NCBI GenBank assembly: GCA_963832965.1
Contig: CAWHVW010000002.1
Coordinates: forward strand, 992,001-1,056,000
DNA length: 64,000 nucleotides
Direction of reading: 5' to 3'
From: CAWACP01 sp963832965
GTDB taxonomy: Bacteria > Acidobacteriota > Terriglobia > Bryobacterales > Bryobacteraceae
Made by a program: the position numbers and the translations under genes. The notes under the pieces are model-generated. The model was not told where the DNA came from, did no database searches, and saw only the letters and a program-made list of their open reading frames with translations. Below, one piece after another: positions 18,020 through 25,055 of the stretch. Numbering within the stretch: the first letter of the stretch is position 1; each line of letters starts with the position of its first letter.

Positions 18020-18988
18020 ATGACTGCCCTCCATCCCGGCGACACCCTCGACCACTACCGCATCGAAAGTCTGGTCGCGCGCAGCGGTATGGCCTCCATT
18101 TTTCGCGGCGTCGATATCGATACCGGCGTTGCGGTGGCCATTAAAATCCCGCACCCCGAAATGGAGTGCGACCCCGTGCTCTTCGACCGTTTTCAGCGCG
18201 AACAGGAAATCGGCACCGCGCTGGACCATCCCCACGTGATGAAGGTGATGTCCCCCGACGGCCACAGCCGCGTCTACATGGTGATGGAGTGGGTGGATGG
18301 CCAACTGCTCCGCAAGATCCTGATTGAGCAGAAGAAGCTTCCCCTGGAGCGCGCCTTGCGCATCACTCTCGGCATCGCCGAAGCGCTGGAGTACATCCAC
18401 TCCCACGGCGTGGTGCATCGCGATCTCAAGCCCGAGAACATCATGGTGGGCCCCGGCGACACCATCAAGCTCATCGATTTTGGAATCGCCGGCAAGGAGG
18501 GCTCGCGCCGGTTGACGTTCGCCAAGCTGTCGCAGGTGATGGGAACGCCTGATTACATCTCTCCCGAGCAGGTGAAAGGCAAGCGCGGCGACGGCCGTAG
18601 CGACATCTACGCGCTGGGTGTCATGCTCTACGAAATGCTCACCGGCCAGGTGCCGTTCCGCGGGCCCAACGCGTTCGCCATCATGAACGACCGCCTGCTG
18701 AACAACCCCGTTCCGCCGCGCGAGGTGGACCCGTCCGTTTCGCCCGAGCTTCAGGAAATCATCTATCGCGCGCTCGAGCGCGAACCGCGCAACCGCTACG
18801 CCAGCGCCAAGGAAATGGCCTGGGACCTGCAGCATCAGGACCAGGTGGGGGTAGCCGAACGCGCCGAGCTGCACGACTGGAAAGAGCGCAAATCGCCACT
18901 GTTCCGCAAGATCCTGTTTTACATCGGCATGGCGCTGATCCCGATCATCGTCTTCGGGCTGCTCATCTGGGTGGCGAAACGGTCGTGA
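18020..18988 (+). CDS. Hanks-type serine/threonine protein kinase, membrane-anchored
   Basis: 322 residues. The catalytic domain (about 12-275) has VAIK with Lys42, HRDLKPEN with Asp135, DFG at 153-155 and SPEQ. The glycine-rich loop is degenerate: ARSGMASIF in place of the usual GxGGMGxVY. A basic juxtamembrane stretch (KERKSPLFRK) leads into one C-terminal membrane helix (ILFYIGMALIPIIVFGLLIWV), with almost nothing outside, so no extracellular sensor domain. It therefore probably senses an internal or membrane signal. It is coupled to the PP2C gene 42 bp upstream. Putative substrates nearby include the GEFT-repeat tail-anchored protein. Confidence 0.92.
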   Translation: MTALHPGDTLDHYRIESLVARSGMASIFRGVDIDTGVAVAIKIPHPEMECDPVLFDRFQREQEIGTALDHPHVMKVMSPDGHSRVYMVMEWVDGQLLRKILIEQKKLPLERALRITLGIAEALEYIHSHGVVHRDLKPENIMVGPGDTIKLIDFGIAGKEGSRRLTFAKLSQVMGTPDYISPEQVKGKRGDGRSDIYALGVMLYEMLTGQVPFRGPNAFAIMNDRLLNNPVPPREVDPSVSPELQEIIYRALEREPRNRYASAKEMAWDLQHQDQVGVAERAELHDWKERKSPLFRKILFYIGMALIPIIVFGLLIWVAKRS

Positions 18989-19012
18989 AGCGAGCCCCCG
19001 GGAGGTGACGAC

Positions 19013-19336
19013 TTAGCGCTGATCTCGTTCCCGCCTCAGTACTTCCGCTGGAGAGTCCTGAACCCTCACGCTTGTCCGTGTTGCCAGGCGCTCTGCCATG
19101 TCGGAGTATTTCGTCCCTCCGTCAACTGCATAGGTCCGCAGCTGCTCAACCGCCTCGTCCCCGGCCTTAGAGAGCAGATCGATCCTGAGCTGCCTGTCCG
19201 CCGCACTTAATTCGGCGGACGAGATCAGGTGCCGAATCCTCGCGTCCCCGCCCTCAAGTCTCTTTAGCATCCTTTTCAGATACGCGATTCGTGTTGGAGT
19301 AATACGCATGGCATTTGTTTCGCAAGCAAACCTCAC
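19013..19336 (-). CDS. Hypothetical protein, third gene of the HEPN cassette
   Basis: 107 residues from a GTG at 19336 whose last bases overlap the stop of the upstream gene (GTGA), suggesting translational coupling; an ATG at 19309 gives 98 residues. The sequence is charged and helical (IAYLKRMLKRLEGGDARIRHLI, then ADRQLRIDLLSKAGDEAVEQLRTY), with no membrane segment. I do not recognise a family. It is the last gene of a run on the minus strand: 61-residue membrane protein, Amt, HEPN, 127-residue protein, this gene. Confidence 0.6.
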   Translation of the reverse strand: MRFACETNAMRITPTRIAYLKRMLKRLEGGDARIRHLISSAELSAADRQLRIDLLSKAGDEAVEQLRTYAVDGGTKYSDMAERLATRTSVRVQDSPAEVLRRERDQR

Positions 19337-19716
19337 GAGATTCGATAGACGTATGCGTCATCGAGGCCGCGACCGCCGATAGTCTGACCCCCGAGGCGCA
19401 TGCCCTCCACGCTCGCGGCTTTGGCGAAGACGCGGCGCAAATCCCGAATGAAAGGGTCGTCCATTCTGAGAATCATGAAGACGGGCGTTAGCTCGTACGG
19501 GATGCCTGCTTCTTCCAACACCCGATGCAAAATCCCATACTTCTCGCGAGGTCCGGCCTTGTCAAATTCTCTGGATGCAAGGACCAGCCGCCAGTCATTG
19601 AACTCATCCAGGTTGACCCACAACGCGACCTTGACGCGCATGCGGGCTTCTTCAAGGATTCGAACAATCTCCGCACCCTGCGAGAGATCGCGTTCTACCA
19701 GTGCCGTTTTATACAT
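19333..19716 (-). CDS. Uncharacterised partner protein of a HEPN-domain gene
   Basis: 127 residues. Features are VKVALWVNLDEFNDWRLVLASREFDKAGPREKYGILHRVLEEAG and LTPVFMILRMDDPFIRDLRRVF. The form, a short alpha/beta protein with a WRLVLAS strand followed by a GPREKY segment, recurs in many genomes beside a HEPN-domain gene, but its role is not established. It overlaps the end of the HEPN gene by 22 bp and the next gene by 4 bp, so the three are translationally linked. It could be the partner of a toxin-antitoxin or nucleotidyl-modification pair; no nucleotidyltransferase GS..D motif is visible. Confidence 0.65.
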   Translation of the reverse strand: MYKTALVERDLSQGAEIVRILEEARMRVKVALWVNLDEFNDWRLVLASREFDKAGPREKYGILHRVLEEAGIPYELTPVFMILRMDDPFIRDLRRVFAKAASVEGMRLGGQTIGGRGLDDAYVYRIS

Positions 19717-20122
19717 GCAAGTACTCCATGCTTACGGTCATTTATCGCTTTCAGGAGCGCCTGAGCTTCTTCTGTTCGATGCACTGCATAGCGGCTCTGC
19801 TCCGACCACAATTGTACGAGGTCCCAATTCTGCCTGAACTCAACATCGTCTCGTGCGCGACCCGCAATTACCGCCTTGAGCTCTGCCTCGTTGAGAAGCT
19901 GGATCAGGTTATGGGCCGCGTAAAATGCGTGTGACTTGCGTCGACTCTTCTCTTGTCTGGAAACTCATGCCGCTGGGTCCTCTTTGCGATACACGCCTTC
20001 AAAGCGCACTCAACCGCATAGCCAGCCATGTAGTAAGCCCCATCCGGCAACCGGAGCTTCATGAGCGCGGTCGCTTCGCGAAGCCGGAGTCTGGAGAGCT
20101 TCTGGAAATCCCGACGATCCAC
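19695..20122 (-). pseudogene. HEPN-domain protein, broken by a one-base frameshift
   Basis: Starts at GTG 20122: DFQKLSRLRLREATALMKL, LPDGAYYMAGYAVECALKACIAKR, a clear HEPN domain. The frame then ends in FTRPIT and a stop near 19907. The adjacent frame continues the family as HNLIQLLNEAELKAVIAG through WSEQSRYAVHRTEEAQALLKAI to IKRHW and a stop at 19695. One extra T in the T4 run on the coding strand (19922-19925) gives a 142-residue protein. HEPN proteins are often RNases or toxin components of MNT/HEPN-like pairs. The gene begins 19 bp after amt on the same strand. An assembly error is more likely than true decay. Confidence 0.7.
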
Positions 20123-20141
20123 TGACGACGATATTAGCTCA

Positions 20142-21431
20142 CTACCGCTGCCCGAACTCGTCTCCGTGGGTGACGAAATCCGGATACGCGCCCGCGCCCA
20201 GCTCGAACAGGTCCATCCCCTGGCGCTCGCCCTCGCCGGCCACGCGATACGGTGCGAAGCGGTTCAGCAGACGGTTCACGCCGTACGTCAGCGGCAACAC
20301 GAAGCCCAGCAGCGTGGCTACGCCAATCACCTGCGCCAGCCACTGGTCGCCGCCACCGGGCGCTACCGGGAAATGGCCGAACAAGCCCACCGCGAGCAAC
20401 CCCCATAAGCCGCCCACGGCATGCACCGAAACCGCGCCAGCGGGATCGTCCACAGAGAGGTGCAACTCCAGCAGCTCCACCGCGAAGACCACCAGCGCGC
20501 CGGCAATCACCCCGGTGACGGCGGCTGCCACCGGCGTCAGGAACGCGCACCCGGCGCTGCAGGCCACCAATCCTCCAACCCAGCCGTTCGCGCTGAGCGA
20601 AGCATCCGGTTTGCCGTAGCGCAAGCGCGTGATCAGCACCACAACCAGCGTGCCCGCGCCGGCCGCCAGCGTCGTGTTCACGGCCACCAGAACCACCCGG
20701 CCCGGCTCCACGCCCGCAAACAGCAGCGCGCCCGCGGAATTCAGGCCAATCCATCCCACCCACGCCAGCAGGCAGCCGAACAAAACGAATACGGCATTAT
20801 GGCCGGGGATGGCCGTGGGCATGCCATGCAGCGCGTAGCGCCCGCGTCGCGGCCCCAGAATCCACGTAACGCTCAGCGCGGTGAAACCGCCCACCACCTG
20901 GATCACCCCGGCGCCTCCGGTGTCCACAAAACCGCGGCCCAGGCCGTAGTTGATCCCCAGTTGCGCCAGCCAGCCGCCGCCCCACGCCCAGTGCGCGAAC
21001 AACGGCCATGTCCATCCGGCCAGCACCGCCGCGGAAAGGCAGCTCGCGCTCAACCGCCATCGCTCCGCGCCCGCGCCCAAAGGGATCAGCGCGGCCAGGC
21101 CCACGCTCAGCATCTCCAGCAACACCACCAGCGACGTCGGCGAGCCGTTCAGCGCGATGCCGCGCAGGAAGAGCGGTCCGGCCGCCAGCCAGTCCCACGG
21201 TTTGCCGGCGATCCAGAACACATGCGCCGGCCCCCCGCTGTAACCCTGGAACGCGAAGCCGCACACAAAGTAGACAATGGCCGCAATGGCCACCGCGCAC
21301 AAAGACGCCAGCATCGAGTGCGCCGCGCTGCGCGAGCGGATCAGCCCCGCGTTAATCAGCGCGAGACCGGCGCCGGCCAAGGGCGTCAGAAGAATGAACA
21401 GGATGGACAATGCGGTTGTCGCGTCGCTCAT
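20142..21431 (-). CDS. amt: Ammonium transporter (Amt/Rh family)
   Basis: 429 residues, 11 predicted membrane helices with the N-terminus outside. Imports ammonium through a trimeric inner-membrane channel. The family signature is at VDDPAGAVSVHAVGGLWG, which carries the second pore histidine (AmtB His318), and GWIGLNSAGALLF. The first signature reads DTGGAGVIQVVGGF: by alignment to DFAGGTVVH of AmtB, the first pore histidine (His168) is Gln. The start ATG overlaps the stop of a 61-residue membrane protein (ATGA), so the two are coupled. HEPN-cassette genes follow after 19 bp. PII and GlnA nearby support a role in ammonium assimilation. Confidence 0.9.
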   Translation of the reverse strand: MSDATTALSILFILLTPLAGAGLALINAGLIRSRSAAHSMLASLCAVAIAAIVYFVCGFAFQGYSGGPAHVFWIAGKPWDWLAAGPLFLRGIALNGSPTSLVVLLEMLSVGLAALIPLGAGAERWRLSASCLSAAVLAGWTWPLFAHWAWGGGWLAQLGINYGLGRGFVDTGGAGVIQVVGGFTALSVTWILGPRRGRYALHGMPTAIPGHNAVFVLFGCLLAWVGWIGLNSAGALLFAGVEPGRVVLVAVNTTLAAGAGTLVVVLITRLRYGKPDASLSANGWVGGLVACSAGCAFLTPVAAAVTGVIAGALVVFAVELLELHLSVDDPAGAVSVHAVGGLWGLLAVGLFGHFPVAPGGGDQWLAQVIGVATLLGFVLPLTYGVNRLLNRFAPYRVAGEGERQGMDLFELGAGAYPDFVTHGDEFGQR

Positions 21432-21613
21432 CCCCGCTCTTTTTCTCCGTGGGGGATCTGGTGGGTGCGCACCACCAGCACCAGCCCGAGCACTTCAACC
21501 CCAACCCCGGCCAGCACGAACGCCGTGCGCGGCGATGGCGAGGTGAGCAATGCCAGCGCAGCCAGCACCAGTCCCCACCCGGCCAGCAGGAGCAGGAATC
21601 CCGCAAGCTTCAT
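21428..21613 (-). CDS. Small two-helix membrane protein coupled to amt
   Basis: 61 residues from the ATG at 21613; the frame is open further upstream, but MKLAGFLLLLAGWGLVLAALALL is a natural membrane start. Two hydrophobic helices (about 3-23 and 29-48) are joined by a short loop, with a charged tail ending HGEKERG. Its stop overlaps the amt start by 4 bp. No family is recognised. The coupling suggests an accessory of the transporter, which is inference only. Confidence 0.6.
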   Translation of the reverse strand: MKLAGFLLLLAGWGLVLAALALLTSPSPRTAFVLAGVGVEVLGLVLVVRTHQIPHGEKERG

Positions 21614-21808
21614 CTCATCAGGCCCCTGTTGTTGAAGTCGTAACACGTAAAATAGCACAGTCCCGCCGGCTTTCATCGCCCTGGCGCGGAACCGCCGTGC
21701 CGCCGTCCCGTTGGCCCTTAAGTGCTTGGTTAGAAAGCAACGCCGGTGGCCGCCGCGGGCCCGAAACGGCATCGCGCCAGGGTAAGATGTTCTTTATCGG
21801 CGCAATAG

Positions 21809-21822
21809 AAACTTTTTGCTTC
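21809..21822 (+). promoter_or_regulatory. Motif shared with the permease upstream region
   Basis: AAACTTTTTGCTTC, 86 bp before the glnA start, is identical to 15062-15075. The 294 bp between the small membrane gene and glnA hold no other gene; this is the only structured signal I see in it besides the glnA Shine-Dalgarno. Confidence 0.3.
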
Positions 21823-21907
21823 CTTGCGCCTTCGCCCCCATGTACCCTGATTGCATAAAAATTTTATTAAGAAACGCAGGTTTCGAATCCCATGAAGGAG
21901 GGCCAAG

Positions 21908-23323
21908 TTGGCTAAAACACCGCACGACGTATTGAAACTGGTCAAGGACCAGGGGGTCGAACAGCTCGATCTTCGTTTCACCGACATCCCCGGTATCCAG
22001 CAGCATGTTTCCTACCCGATTGGCGAGCTCAGCGAGAGCTCGTTCGAAGACGGCTTCGGCATGGACGGATCCAGCATCCGCGGCTGGGCGGCTATCAACG
22101 AGAGCGACATGCTGCTCGTTCCCGACCCGGCGACCGCGTTCATCGATCCCTTTGCCGAGTCGAAAACGCTGGTCATGGTCGGCGACGCCATCGATCCCAT
22201 CACCCGCCAGCGCTATATCCGCGATCCTCGTTCCATCGCCAAGAAGGCCGAGTTATATCTGAAGAACTCCGGCGTCGGCGACACCGCCTACTTCGGCGCG
22301 GAAGCAGAGTTTTTCGTTTTTGACAGCGTTCGTTTCGATCAGAACCAGCATTCCGGGTACTACTTCATCGACGCCGAAGAGGGCCGCTGGAACTCCGGCC
22401 GCGAAGGCGCCAACCTCGGTTACCGGCCGCGTTACAAGGAAGGGTACTTCCCGGTGCCGCCCACCGATCACTACCAGGCGCTGCGCTCGCAAATGGTGAA
22501 GACCATGATGCAATGCGGGCTCAACATCGAGTGCCATCACCATGAAGTGGCCACCGGCGGCCAGTGCGAAATCGACCAGCGCTTCGACACCCTGTTGAAG
22601 TCGGCCGACAACATGATGATCTACAAGTACGTCATCCGCAACACGGCGTACAACGCGGGCAAGAGCGTCACCTTCATGCCCAAGCCGCTCTTCACCGACA
22701 ACGGCAGCGGCATGCACACCCACCAGAGCATCTGGAAGGACGGCAAGCCGCTCTTCGCCGGCGACGGCTACGCGGGCTTCAGCGAGCTCGGTCTGCACTA
22801 CATTGGCGGCCTTTTGAAGCACGCCCGCGCGCTTTCCGCCATCATCGCCCCCACCACCAACAGCTACAAGCGTCTGGTGCCGGGCTATGAGGCGCCGGTG
22901 AATCTGGCGTATTCGCGCCGCAATCGTTCGGCCGCCTGCCGCATCCCCATGTATTCGGCCAGCCCGAAGGCAAAGCGCGTGGAGTTCCGTCCGCCCGACC
23001 CTTCGTGCAATCCCTATCTGGCGTTCGCGGCCATGCTGCTGGCGGGCCTCGATGGCGTGGCCAACAAAATCAACCCCGGCGAACCCCTCGACAAGGACAT
23101 CTACGATCTTTCGCCCGAAGAGCTCAAGACCGTTCCGTCGATGCCCTCATCGCTGGAGGAAGCCCTCGACTGCCTCGAAGAAGATCACGAGTTTCTGCTC
23201 AAGGGCGACGTATTCAGCGAAGAGCTGATCGAAACCTTCATCGACTACAAGCGCAAGAACGAGGCGGATGCGATCCGGCTCCGGCCGCATCCCTACGAGT
23301 TCGCGTTGTATTACGACATCTAA
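21908..23323 (+). CDS. glnA: Glutamine synthetase, type I
   Basis: 471 residues, a typical GSI subunit; the enzyme is a dodecamer that makes glutamine from glutamate, ammonia and ATP. The start is a TTG at 21908, supported by AAGGAGG 5-6 nt upstream and by MAKTPHDVLKLVKDQGVEQLDLRFTD, the usual N-terminus. It has GFGMDGSSIRGW, the catalytic AEAEFFVFD, HHHEVATGGQCEID, and NRSAACRIP. A Tyr in DKDIYDLSPEE corresponds to the adenylylation loop of GSI-beta enzymes, so control by adenylylation is possible. It lies divergent from the Amt operon. Confidence 0.96.
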   Translation: MAKTPHDVLKLVKDQGVEQLDLRFTDIPGIQQHVSYPIGELSESSFEDGFGMDGSSIRGWAAINESDMLLVPDPATAFIDPFAESKTLVMVGDAIDPITRQRYIRDPRSIAKKAELYLKNSGVGDTAYFGAEAEFFVFDSVRFDQNQHSGYYFIDAEEGRWNSGREGANLGYRPRYKEGYFPVPPTDHYQALRSQMVKTMMQCGLNIECHHHEVATGGQCEIDQRFDTLLKSADNMMIYKYVIRNTAYNAGKSVTFMPKPLFTDNGSGMHTHQSIWKDGKPLFAGDGYAGFSELGLHYIGGLLKHARALSAIIAPTTNSYKRLVPGYEAPVNLAYSRRNRSAACRIPMYSASPKAKRVEFRPPDPSCNPYLAFAAMLLAGLDGVANKINPGEPLDKDIYDLSPEELKTVPSMPSSLEEALDCLEEDHEFLLKGDVFSEELIETFIDYKRKNEADAIRLRPHPYEFALYYDI

Positions 23324-23330
23324 CCGCGGT

Positions 23331-24542
23331 TCACTTCAATTCCTGGAGGAACCGGACGTCGGCCTCGAGAAAATCGTAGACGGCAAGACGCGCCGGTTCC
23401 TCCCACCGCATCTGTTCGAAGATCCTGTTCTCGGGCTCGCCGGCAAACCCGGCGATCTCATAGAACAACAGCACGAACGGCGAGCCCGCCGGATACCGGT
23501 ATTCGTAACGCGCCAGTTCTCTCCCGGCCCGCGCTTCGATACCGAGCTCTTCGCGCAACTCCCGCACCAGCGCGCGCGTGGGCGTTTCGTGCTTCTCCAC
23601 CTTCCCCCCGGGAAACTCCCACTTGAGAGCATGTCGGCCGTCGCGCTTTCTCTGGCAAATCAGAATCCGCCCATCGCGCCGGATCACCCCTGCAACCACC
23701 ATCAATGACGGAATCGCGGCAAAGGCCGCGGCGAGCAGCACGGCCATCAATGGATCGGTGATCTCGGCGCCGTGCGGCGGGATGTGCCGCTGGGCCACTT
23801 CAATCGCCAACAGGAAGATGGCCGCAGCGGAGCCGGCCATGGTCCATGAAAGATTCAAGCGCCGCAGCACCCACACCGCCGCGCCATACCAGAACATCTT
23901 GATCACCATCACCGGTATCACTTGTGCCCAGTCCGCGGCCAGAAAACCGCCGAAGGGCACCCAGTCAAATCGCGTGGCCTCGGGAACCAGCTTGAAGGGC
24001 GCAAGCCCGCGAAACAGGATGGCCAAATAACACACAGCGGCGATGGGTACGCGCCAGCGCAAGCTCCGTTGCGGCATGGCCGCGCTTGCCACAATCAGCC
24101 ATCCCACGCACTCCACCGGCCACCGCCAGGAAACGAAAAACAGCAGGTGAGCGGTCCAGCACGCCAGCAGAAACAACTCGGGCGAAGGACGCGCGGGGAT
24201 GAGCGCGGCAATCGCCATCCCCAGCGCCGCGCCGATAACGTTGGTCAGAACATCCGAAGCCTGGGAAGTTCGCGCCGGTTCGAAGACCTGCAGCAGCTCG
24301 ATGCTCAGGGATAACACCAGTCCCAGTGCCACCGGCGCGACAAATCTCATCCGCCGCCATCTCCCGCACGCCAGATACGCGCATGCGCCGAGCGGGATGT
24401 AGAGCAGGACGTTCACCAGCACATCGTCGCGATCCAGCGGGTCTGGCCACGCCAGCACCGCTCCGGGCGAACCCGTGAAATGCCACGGATACAGCGAGCC
24501 GTAGAGAATCAGCAGGATAAGGCCGAGCAGAATCCGTCGCAT
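23331..24542 (-). CDS. VanZ-like membrane domain fused to a NUDIX hydrolase
   Basis: 403 residues from the ATG at 24542. Residues 1-270 are a VanZ-like integral membrane region with about eight helices (YGSLYPWHF, NVLLYIPLGACAYLACG, SIELLQVFEPARTSQASDVLTNVIGAALG, the last being the VanZ signature). Residues from about 275 form a NUDIX domain: VVAGVIRRDGRILICQRKRDG, then a perfect NUDIX box GGKVEKHETPTRALVRELREELGI. The NUDIX part resembles MutT-like 8-oxo-dGTPases. No stop or start separates the halves, so the fusion is real in this sequence. It is divergent from the IscU-like gene with an 18-bp gap, so their promoters overlap. Confidence 0.8.
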   Translation of the reverse strand: MRRILLGLILLILYGSLYPWHFTGSPGAVLAWPDPLDRDDVLVNVLLYIPLGACAYLACGRWRRMRFVAPVALGLVLSLSIELLQVFEPARTSQASDVLTNVIGAALGMAIAALIPARPSPELFLLACWTAHLLFFVSWRWPVECVGWLIVASAAMPQRSLRWRVPIAAVCYLAILFRGLAPFKLVPEATRFDWVPFGGFLAADWAQVIPVMVIKMFWYGAAVWVLRRLNLSWTMAGSAAAIFLLAIEVAQRHIPPHGAEITDPLMAVLLAAAFAAIPSLMVVAGVIRRDGRILICQRKRDGRHALKWEFPGGKVEKHETPTRALVRELREELGIEARAGRELARYEYRYPAGSPFVLLFYEIAGFAGEPENRIFEQMRWEEPARLAVYDFLEADVRFLQELK

Positions 24543-24560
24543 GAAAGCCGCAATACTATA

Positions 24561-24929
24561 GTGGAGCACGTGTACAACGAAACCTTCCTCGATCATTTCC
24601 AGAACCCGCGCAACGTGGGCGAGCTGCCATCCCCTCCGGCGATCGTGGCCAGCGTGGAGAACCCCGTTTGCGGCGACACGCTGGTGTTGTACGCGCGCGT
24701 CCAGGACAGCCGCATTGCCGAGGTGCGGTATCGCGTGCGCGGCTGCACGGCGTCCATCGCCACGGCGTCGGCGTTCACCGAGTCGCTAATCGGGAAAACC
24801 CGTGCCGAGGTAAAGGCCCTTCGCGCGGAGGATGCCGAAGCGGCCATCGGCGGCCTTGCGGCCGAATCGAAACACGTGGCAGCGCTCTGCGTGCAAGCCG
24901 CGAAGGTCCTGCTGCTCGGCTGGGGATAG
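24561..24929 (+). CDS. Iron-sulfur cluster scaffold protein, IscU/NifU N-terminal type
   Basis: 122 residues from a GTG at 24561 (a second GTG at 24570 is possible). The N-terminus YNETFLDHFQNPRNVGEL is the IscU signature. Three cysteines expected to hold the transient cluster are present: NPVCGD, RGCTASIATASAFTESLIGKT and VAALCVQAAK. It should receive sulfur from a cysteine desulfurase and pass Fe-S clusters to apo-proteins. No desulfurase gene is nearby. The family often has ENPVCGD-type residues with the Asp that speeds release, as here. Confidence 0.85.
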   Translation: MEHVYNETFLDHFQNPRNVGELPSPPAIVASVENPVCGDTLVLYARVQDSRIAEVRYRVRGCTASIATASAFTESLIGKTRAEVKALRAEDAEAAIGGLAAESKHVAALCVQAAKVLLLGWG

Positions 24930-24962
24930 CTGGAACAAGCACCAATTTCCCCGCCGCTGTGG

Positions 24963-24981
24963 GGCAGCGCCATGCGCTGCC
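24963..24981. repeat. REP-like hairpin, copy 1
   Basis: GGCAGCG-CCATG-CGCTGCC, 7-bp perfect arms. Preceded by GTGG as in the other copies (25030, 33560). Intergenic, between the IscU-like gene and the convergent secreted HAF-repeat gene; it could act as a bidirectional transcription end. Confidence 0.6.
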
Positions 24982-25029
24982 AGGCCAGGTTACCGCGCGC
25001 CGATGTGCCAGGCCAGGTCACCGATGTGG

Positions 25030-25048
25030 GGCAGCGCCATGCGCTGCC
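25030..25048. repeat. REP-like hairpin, copy 2
   Basis: Same 19-mer as at 24963, separated by 48 bp that include a shorter repeated unit GCCAGGCCAGGT. The 5' context CGATGTGG also appears, as CGACGTGG, at the third copy. Confidence 0.6.
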
Positions 25049-25055
25049 ATACCAG

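Noticed and set aside
17084..18874. 596-codon minus-strand open frame opposite phosphatase and kinase
   Set aside because: Shadow frame; both plus-strand genes have complete catalytic motifs.
21700..21760. Sigma-54 promoter upstream of glnA (TTGGCCCTTAAGTGCTT)
   Set aside because: GG and GC are separated by 9 rather than 10 bases, and the match to the -24/-12 consensus is otherwise weak.
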